Below are positions 58,859-64,000 of a DNA stretch of 64,000 nt, one piece after another (position 1 is the first letter of the stretch; every line of letters starts with the position of its first letter). Source of the DNA: Paenarthrobacter nitroguajacolicus (GTDB lineage: Bacteria; Actinomycetota; Actinomycetes; Actinomycetales; Micrococcaceae); NCBI RefSeq assembly GCF_029952445.1, contig NZ_JAQPPK010000004.1:124001-188000 (forward strand), given 5' to 3'. Below the pieces are notes generated by a model, which did not search any database, was not told where the DNA came from, and saw only the letters and a list, made by a program, of their open reading frames with translations. The position numbers and the translations under genes were made by a program.

Positions 58859-59254
58859 ATGAAGTACACGCAAAGCGGTGGCCAAACAACGGCCGGATCC
58901 AAGGAATGGTTCACCGGAGACGTGCAGATCGACGGCATCAGGAACCCGGATGAGCAGTCGGACATCGGCTGTGCCCACGTCCGCTTCGCCCCGGGGGCAA
59001 GGACTGCGTGGCACAGCCACCCGAAGGGCCAGACCCTGTATGTCACCGATGGCATAGGACTGGTGGCGCGGCGGGGCGGGGGGATCCAGGAGATCCGTCC
59101 CGGTGACGTTGTCTACATCGAACCCGGGGAAGAGCACTGGCACGGCGCCGCACCGGACCGGTTCATGGCGCACATCGCAATGCACGAAGCCGACCAGAAT
59201 GGCCAGGTCGTGACGTGGCTGGAACACGTTTCGGACGCGGACTACATGGCATAG
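58859..59254 (+). CDS. Cupin-domain protein
   Basis: ATG 58859 after GAGGAG gives 131 residues, a single cupin barrel. Metal ligands are seen in GARTAWHSHPKGQTLYVTDG (His-x-His, Gln/Glu) and PGEEHWHGAAPDRFM (His). Such proteins act as dioxygenases, isomerases or small-molecule binders. The close link to an XRE regulator and MFS exporter is common for detoxification cassettes. The substrate is unknown. Confidence 0.85.
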   Translation: MKYTQSGGQTTAGSKEWFTGDVQIDGIRNPDEQSDIGCAHVRFAPGARTAWHSHPKGQTLYVTDGIGLVARRGGGIQEIRPGDVVYIEPGEEHWHGAAPDRFMAHIAMHEADQNGQVVTWLEHVSDADYMA

Positions 59255-59274
59255 CGGAACACCCCATTGCCCTG

Positions 59275-59664
59275 TTAAACGTTGACTTGGTAATTGAGTG
59301 CCAGGTCCGCGGCGTTGACACCTCGGATCCCCCAGTTCACCCGGGGAGTCTCTGTAATGGTGATCTCCACGCTGTGCGGCTTAATGTGTGCCTCGGATTC
59401 GATCCGGGCGAACAGGTCAGCGATCAAGTTGCGTTTCGCCGTCTCAGTTCTGCCTTCGAACATTGAGATCTCGATGATTGTGTAGTCGTCGCCACGGTCC
59501 TCAGGGTGGATGAAGTCCGCGCTGTCCAAGGCAATGAAGCGTTGAAACTTCTTTTCAGGCGGGTAGTCAAGGGTTGCCACTATTGCTCCGTGAATCGCAG
59601 AGGAAAGGGCCCCGCGGCGTTGTTCGATTGAGTTTCTGTGTCCATAGACAATGACCTGTGCCAT
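59275..59664 (-). CDS. Tautomerase-superfamily protein lacking the N-terminal proline
   Basis: The 129-residue protein matches the Tautomerase_2 pattern: AVHGAIV-like AIHGAIVATLDYPPEKKFQR, DYTIIEISMFEGRTETAKRN, and ITETPRVNWGIRGVNAADL. Members normally start Met-Pro, where Pro1 is the catalytic base after Met removal. Here the start is MAQVIVYGHRN, so the catalytic proline is replaced by alanine. It is therefore likely to have lost tautomerase activity or to use another mechanism. It is convergent with the cupin gene. Confidence 0.75.
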   Translation of the reverse strand: MAQVIVYGHRNSIEQRRGALSSAIHGAIVATLDYPPEKKFQRFIALDSADFIHPEDRGDDYTIIEISMFEGRTETAKRNLIADLFARIESEAHIKPHSVEITITETPRVNWGIRGVNAADLALNYQVNV

Positions 59665-59804
59665 GGCCGCATTCTACTGATGACGACAGGGCTGAAATTT
59701 GCCCGCATCCCACAAAAGGGTATGTAATCGACATCACATTCCGCCGCGTCGTGGTCCGCCCGCCCTCCACTTGGCCTTTAGGCTGGCCGGTGAATGGGGG
59801 AGTT

Positions 59805-60977
59805 ATGTTGGATTTATTGAGTTTGAAGTTGGCGTTGGCTGTCGTGACGCTGACATTGTGGGTGCTTTTTCTGGGGTCGTACAGGAGGACCCGCTCGCTT
59901 TACAGTTCCTATTGGTCGGCGGCCCTTGGATGCTGGCTGGCCGGCAACGGGGCTTACTGGTTGAAAGAGACCGACTGGAACGGTGCAGCCGTCCCGTTTG
60001 GCAACGCGTTACTGGTGGCGGGTGCGTTCGGGGTGTGGGCGGGCTTCCGGTCACTCAGGAGTTTGGACACGCCACTGTGGCTCCTCTTCGCGGCCCCGGG
60101 CGTAACCGCGTTCGCCGGAATTTTCGAGGCGGACCCCGACGGCGCGTGGTTGGGCATGCTGGTCTACTTCAGTCTCATGGGGGTTGGGATGGCGCTCGCT
60201 GCCCGTGAGCTTGCCCTGTTGAAATCCCAGGCCTCGCAAGCCCACAAACCCCTGCTGATCGTCGCAGTTGTCCTGGTTGCGTACTTCGGCTGCCGGATCG
60301 TGGTGTACGCCGTGGAAGGACCGGACAGCGAAATCCTGCGCACGCTTTTCGCCCCAGCGGTGACGTGCTTGCTGCTGATCATGTTGTTGGTCCTGGTCTC
60401 CTTCAGCATGACGGCGCTTAACAACCACCAGCTCATCTCGGTGCTTAACGAGCGGGCAATGCGCGACGGCATGACTGGTTTGCTCAACCGCCAAGCGTTC
60501 ATGGAGTTGGCCGAGCGCGAGCTCGCGGGGCTGCAAAGGGCAGGGTTGTCGGCCGCCGTCATCCTTTCTGATCTTGACCATTTCAAGTCCGTGAACGATA
60601 CCCACGGCCACGCCGCGGGGGATGCCGCCATCCGGGCGTTTGCGGCGGCGTGCAAGGGAACGCTGCGCAAGACCGACCTGGTGGCCAGATACGGCGGGGA
60701 GGAATTTGTCATCCTGCTCCCCGGCGCCGACGAGATCAGCGCCGAGGCCATCACCACCGAGATCAGCCGGCGGCTGGCTGCTGCCCCGGCCCCTGATGGA
60801 CTTGATTTTCCCACCGTCAGCTACGGGATTTCGTCCACCCCCATTGCGGGACCCGCGTTGGCACAGCTGATTTACACCGCGGACGGTGCCCTGTACCAAG
60901 CCAAAGCAGCGGGTAGGAACCGCGCGTTCATCGCGGAAAGCCCCCTGGACCCGGAGGCGGCGCCTCTCAGCACCTGA
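59805..60977 (+). CDS. Membrane diguanylate cyclase (GGDEF)
   Basis: ATG 59805 after GGGGGAG gives 390 residues. Six membrane helices (residues ~5-200) form an uncharacterised sensor, followed by a GGDEF domain with MRDGMTGLLNRQAF, VILSDLDHFKSVNDTHGHAA and the active site YGGEEFVIL (297-301). The inhibitory site RKTD (288-291) lies five residues before it, so cyclic-di-GMP feedback is expected. It makes c-di-GMP from two GTP. No EAL domain is present. Confidence 0.9.
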   Translation: MLDLLSLKLALAVVTLTLWVLFLGSYRRTRSLYSSYWSAALGCWLAGNGAYWLKETDWNGAAVPFGNALLVAGAFGVWAGFRSLRSLDTPLWLLFAAPGVTAFAGIFEADPDGAWLGMLVYFSLMGVGMALAARELALLKSQASQAHKPLLIVAVVLVAYFGCRIVVYAVEGPDSEILRTLFAPAVTCLLLIMLLVLVSFSMTALNNHQLISVLNERAMRDGMTGLLNRQAFMELAERELAGLQRAGLSAAVILSDLDHFKSVNDTHGHAAGDAAIRAFAAACKGTLRKTDLVARYGGEEFVILLPGADEISAEAITTEISRRLAAAPAPDGLDFPTVSYGISSTPIAGPALAQLIYTADGALYQAKAAGRNRAFIAESPLDPEAAPLST

Positions 60978-61081
60978 GGCATGCCCGCAGGAAAATATCC
61001 CTAATACACCGCCGTAATCGTTTTGCCGGTGTAGCCTGTACCTGCCACTACTCCTTGAGCGCGGGTGGGATGGGGACAAGA

Positions 61082-62308
61082 ATGCGCGATCGAATCAATT
61101 TCCGTTTGCTGGTGGTCATTCTGGGCTTGCTTGACGCACTCGGCCCATTGTCGATCGACCTGTACCTTCCCGGGTTTCCTGAGCTGAAGGCGTCACTGGC
61201 TTTGGACGATGCTTCCGTGCAGTTCACGCTCGCCGCCATGACAGCCGGGCTCGCCGCGGGACAAGCTGTCTTTGGCGCATGGAGTGACAGGGCAGGTCGT
61301 CGCCGGCCACTTCTTCTGACGGCAGCGATCTACACAGCCGCGTCGGTGGGATGCGCCCTTGCGCCAAACCTGGCGGTAATCGTCGCTTTCCGGTTCCTGC
61401 AGGGTGTCAGCGCTGGCGGCTGTGCCGTATTGGTGCTGGCGATTGTGAGGGATCTTTCCTCCGGCGGAGCCTTCGTTACCTTACTCTCGCGCATTACGCT
61501 GCTGACCACCGGGGCCCCTCTCGTAGCCCCGGTGCTTGGCGCAATGCTCATGCCCGTGGTGGGTTGGCGGGGCTTGTTCTTCGTCCTCGCGGTCGTCGCC
61601 GCAATACTCACTGTGGCGCTGGCGCTCGCCTTCCCGGAGTCGCATACACATTCCCGTGGAGCCTCGGGGAGCCGGCTTCGCCGGGTGCTGCGGGACCGGT
61701 CCTTCCTCCATGGTTTGTTGCTTGGTGTGGGGACCTATGCTGGCGTCTATACCTACGTTGCATGTGCGCCACTTCTGCTCCGCGGGGTGTATGGCCTATC
61801 GGCCGCGGCGTTCGCCGGGTTCTTCTTCTGCACGACCCTCGGTCTGTTCATCGGGGTGCGGGTAGCCAGCCGCATGGTGAAGCGGTTCGGAACAAGCCGG
61901 GTACTGATGGTCTCCGTCAGTGCCGCCGTCTCCGCCGCTCTTGCCCTGCTCGTTCTGGGCCCAATGGGACTTCCCGCGACCCTGGCGGCGCTATGGCTTT
62001 TCGTAACAGCTTGTGGCGGCATCTTTCCCTGCGCAGCAACAATTGCCCTTGCGAAGCAGGGCGATCAGGCGGGGACTGCGACGTCCGCATACGGCTTCAC
62101 TACGTTCACGGCCGCAGCATTGATATCTCCCATTCCCGGCATCATTGGAGTGTCCGGAACAACGCCACTCGGTGCGACCCTCTTGGGGACCTCATCGCTG
62201 CTTGTCCTGGCTACGGCTTTCAGAATCGTGAGACACCGTCATGACAATTCCACTGGGCGCTTGCGGCCGAACCAGGTGTCTTCGGCCGCGGAAGACAAGA
62301 CTCCTTAA
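61082..62308 (+). CDS. Bcr/CflA-type MFS drug exporter
   Basis: I place the start at ATG 61082 (after GGGGA); ATG 61070 would add four residues. The ~408-residue protein has twelve membrane helices. Bcr/CflA features are LDALGPLSIDLYLPGFPELK at the N terminus, QAVFGAWSDRAGRRRPLLLT between helices 2 and 3, and FLQGVSAGGCAVLVLAIVRD in helix 4. The carrier exports drugs such as bicyclomycin or sulfonamides, or an amino-acid-like metabolite. It is convergent with the CGNR-LacI regulator. Confidence 0.88.
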   Translation: MRDRINFRLLVVILGLLDALGPLSIDLYLPGFPELKASLALDDASVQFTLAAMTAGLAAGQAVFGAWSDRAGRRRPLLLTAAIYTAASVGCALAPNLAVIVAFRFLQGVSAGGCAVLVLAIVRDLSSGGAFVTLLSRITLLTTGAPLVAPVLGAMLMPVVGWRGLFFVLAVVAAILTVALALAFPESHTHSRGASGSRLRRVLRDRSFLHGLLLGVGTYAGVYTYVACAPLLLRGVYGLSAAAFAGFFFCTTLGLFIGVRVASRMVKRFGTSRVLMVSVSAAVSAALALLVLGPMGLPATLAALWLFVTACGGIFPCAATIALAKQGDQAGTATSAYGFTTFTAAALISPIPGIIGVSGTTPLGATLLGTSSLLVLATAFRIVRHRHDNSTGRLRPNQVSSAAEDKTP

Positions 62309-62325
62309 TCGCTGCAGGGGGCGAA

Positions 62326-63105
62326 TCAATCGCCTTGGCGGGCCCCTTTTCTGAGTGCCCGTGCGACAGGGTTCGGAGAGTAATTGAGTTCGCGGATAGC
62401 GTCCTCAACTTTCAGCCGCGTAGCCTGGGCGACGTTACCGGTTGCGTTGATGACGTTGGAAACTGTCTTCATCGAAACGCCGGCTTTGGCAGCCACATCG
62501 AGAAGACGGGCCGGACGGTATTCACCTCGCGTGGGAGACAGTTCGTCCGCGGCGAGGGGCTTGCCGCTGCGCGTCCTCATTTTGGCGTAGTTGCCGCACC
62601 ACGCCATGGAGCACCATCGCCCGGCCCCGTTACGGGACTCGTCCCAGTAGGCCCACCTGCATGAGTCTCGGGCGCAGACCTTCAGCCGTTCCCATGTCCC
62701 TCCAACACGGCACGAGTCCACAGCGGAGAGGACGTAGCCCAGTGGGTCCACCAGGTCGTCGTCCGCGCCGATAGTCAGCTCACCGCTGTCACCCACGCGA
62801 AAACGAAGAGAAATCCGGCCCAGGGCCTCATTGAGTTCCGTGGCCGCCCCGGCAACCGGCTCATGACCTGCGTGCTGCAACAGCACATTCCGCAGACCTT
62901 CCCGCAAGCGCCGGGCCTGCGCAAGATCGTCTTCAGTCTGCGCCATGACGGCTATGTCTGCACGTTCCGAATACCACCGCTCAAGGTCTTCAGGACCGGA
63001 CCAGCTGTCCGCATCCTCTTGCCATTCGACCGTGTTTACAAAATCACGGACCAGCAGCATGGCGGACGGGACAGGAAGGGACGTTAGCTCACTGCTTCGA
63101 CGCAT
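62326..63105 (-). CDS. CGNR zinc-finger protein fused to a C-terminal LacI-type HTH
   Basis: ATG 63105 gives 259 residues; a TATGCT hexamer six bases ahead and no ribosome site suggest a leaderless message. Residues 15-135 form an ABATE domain. A CGNR zinc finger follows with Cys144, 149, 165 and 170 ([29 protein letters not shown]). Residues 199-250 are a complete LacI HTH and hinge ([36 protein letters not shown]). In LacI proteins the HTH is N-terminal and followed by a sugar-binding domain; here it ends the chain. It is divergent from the BNR-repeat gene and probably controls it. Confidence 0.85.
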   Translation of the reverse strand: MRRSSELTSLPVPSAMLLVRDFVNTVEWQEDADSWSGPEDLERWYSERADIAVMAQTEDDLAQARRLREGLRNVLLQHAGHEPVAGAATELNEALGRISLRFRVGDSGELTIGADDDLVDPLGYVLSAVDSCRVGGTWERLKVCARDSCRWAYWDESRNGAGRWCSMAWCGNYAKMRTRSGKPLAADELSPTRGEYRPARLLDVAAKAGVSMKTVSNVINATGNVAQATRLKVEDAIRELNYSPNPVARALRKGARQGD

Positions 63106-63349
63106 GACACCAGCATAGCCAGTTGGCTGGTGTCGCCCGGGAGGTCTCCTTGTCCGGGCGGCGTTGATCGCTCTGTTGCTTGCCATGGCGTTGCGTTCGA
63201 TGCAGGGGATTTGGACCAGTCCGCCCACACGGCCGCAGGTCAGTCCGAGGATGAGTTGACGTTCCAAAGTCCCTGTGGGGGACTACTGTCGCGTCAGCTT
63301 CCACATAGCCCCACAAAAGCCATTGCCCTGCCCACCGGGCGATGGTTCG

Positions 63350-64000
63350 ATGGGACTCATGGCTACCGCAGAAAGTTATGTCCTGGCGATCGGGACCAAG
63401 AAAGGACTGTGGCTGGCAACCAGCCCGGACCGCAAAGAATGGTCTCTCTCCGGCCCGCACTTCCTGATGAGCGAGATACCCAGCATCGGGATTGATACGC
63501 GGGACGGCAAAACACGGATCATGGTGGGGGTACGGTCAGAGCACTGGGGACCCACCGTGGCACATTCAGACGACCTCGGCGCTACGTGGACCGAGCCCGA
63601 ACAAGGTGCCATCAAATTCCCGGACGGCACCGACGCCGCCCTGGAACGCATCTGGCAGATCTATCCCGACGCCGACTCCCGCCCGGGCGTGGTGTGGGCG
63701 GGATGCGAGCCGATTTCAGTGTGGAAATCGACCGACGGCGGTGAACACTTCGAGCTGAACCGCGGACTTTGGGACCACCCCCACCGCAGCGAATGGGGTG
63801 CGGGCTACGGCGGCGCGGCGGCGCACTCGATCGTGGTGGATGGGTCCGGCGAGAAGGTCCACATCGCCATGAGCACTGGCGGGGTATACAGATCGCTCGA
63901 CGGCGGCACCTCGTGGGAGCCCCGCAATAAGGGCATCTCGGCGTACTTCATGCCTGACCCCAATCCGGAGTTCGGCCAATGCGTCCATAAGATCGCCGCC
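63350..64000 (+). CDS. BNR/WD40-like repeat glycosidase-type protein, 3' end outside window
   Basis: ATG 63350 or 63359 starts a frame that runs off the right edge; about 217 residues are visible. The repeats DLGATWTEPEQGA, STDGGEHFELNRG and SLDGGTSWEPRNKG are Asp-box (BNR) motifs, SxDxGxxW, as in sialidase-like and Vps10-like propellers. No signal peptide is seen, so it may be cytoplasmic. Proteins of this type are often labelled exo-alpha-sialidase-like or photosystem II-stability-like, without proven activity. The region 63106-63349 between it and the CGNR-LacI gene shows no other gene. Confidence 0.75.
   Translation, partial: MGLMATAESYVLAIGTKKGLWLATSPDRKEWSLSGPHFLMSEIPSIGIDTRDGKTRIMVGVRSEHWGPTVAHSDDLGATWTEPEQGAIKFPDGTDAALERIWQIYPDADSRPGVVWAGCEPISVWKSTDGGEHFELNRGLWDHPHRSEWGAGYGGAAAHSIVVDGSGEKVHIAMSTGGVYRSLDGGTSWEPRNKGISAYFMPDPNPEFGQCVHKIAA

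Noticed and set aside
56577..58889. 770-codon minus-strand frame including the MFS gene
   Set aside because: The upstream part is antisense to the XRE regulator, which has clear HTH motifs. The MFS gene has its own ribosome site at 57809.

Overview
The window is high-GC DNA with dense, short-spaced genes, frequent 4-nt ATGA overlaps and several probable leaderless starts. The gene set (CsoR/CopZ/CopA copper operon, WXG100 protein, polyprenol-phosphate mannosyltransferase, two sugar ABC importers without their own ATPase, a DasR-type dre site, CGNR zinc-finger proteins) points to an actinobacterium, most likely a soil member of the Micrococcaceae such as Arthrobacter or Paenarthrobacter. This assignment is inference from gene content. 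I saw no rRNA or tRNA genes, no CRISPR array, no insertion sequence and no prophage.

Layout. 1-4.6 kb: a truncated Tat-exported beta-propeller protein, a two-hotdog thioesterase, a three-gene operon around a free-standing PEP-utilising swivel domain, and a lipoprotein under a strong Zur-like operator. 4.6-10.7 kb: SorC regulator and a divergent polyol-type uptake and oxidation operon (binding protein, two permeases, polyol dehydrogenase, HAD phosphatase). 10.8-18.4 kb: DoxX protein with a 28-bp palindromic operator, transporters, small membrane proteins, a duplicated membrane gene pair broken by a frameshift, and an orphan WXG100 protein. 18.4-21.4 kb: copper-efflux operon with two CsoR boxes. 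21.5-27.7 kb: an amino-sugar operon (binding protein, two permeases, GH20 hexosaminidase, IclR regulator, rhodanese) behind a dre-like site; its second permease is frameshifted. 27.7-37.2 kb: mixed housekeeping genes, an ECF sigma factor, a GH13 enzyme and a mannosyltransferase.

37.4-44.8 kb holds seven genes in two divergent operons: KDG-type kinase, IclR and RidA on one strand; fold-III PLP deaminase, N-acyl-D-amino-acid deacylase, KDPG aldolase and GntP permease on the other. Read together they make a complete route for an N-acylated D-glucosaminate-like sugar acid: import, deacylation, dehydration/deamination with RidA clearing the imine, phosphorylation and aldol cleavage. This is the most interesting metabolic system here. 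Directly downstream (45.1-48.5 kb) a CHAT protease-TPR-membrane protein, a trypsin-co-occurring-domain protein and a universal-stress protein form one operon resembling a biological-conflict module.

48.6-64 kb: LLM flavin oxidoreductase, LysR regulator, ICL/PEP-mutase family enzyme, a decayed DUF4265-like gene beside an immunity-type protein, a GH3 beta-glucosidase, two MFS exporters, an XRE regulator with a cupin and a Pro-1-less tautomerase, a membrane diguanylate cyclase, and a CGNR zinc-finger protein fused at its C terminus to a LacI-type HTH and hinge. A dispersed intergenic repeat family appears at 4.6, 10.7 and 37.3 kb, the last copy as 32-bp tandem units. Two clear single-base frameshifts (near 14,960 and 24,575) break otherwise intact genes; they may be real mutations or sequence errors.
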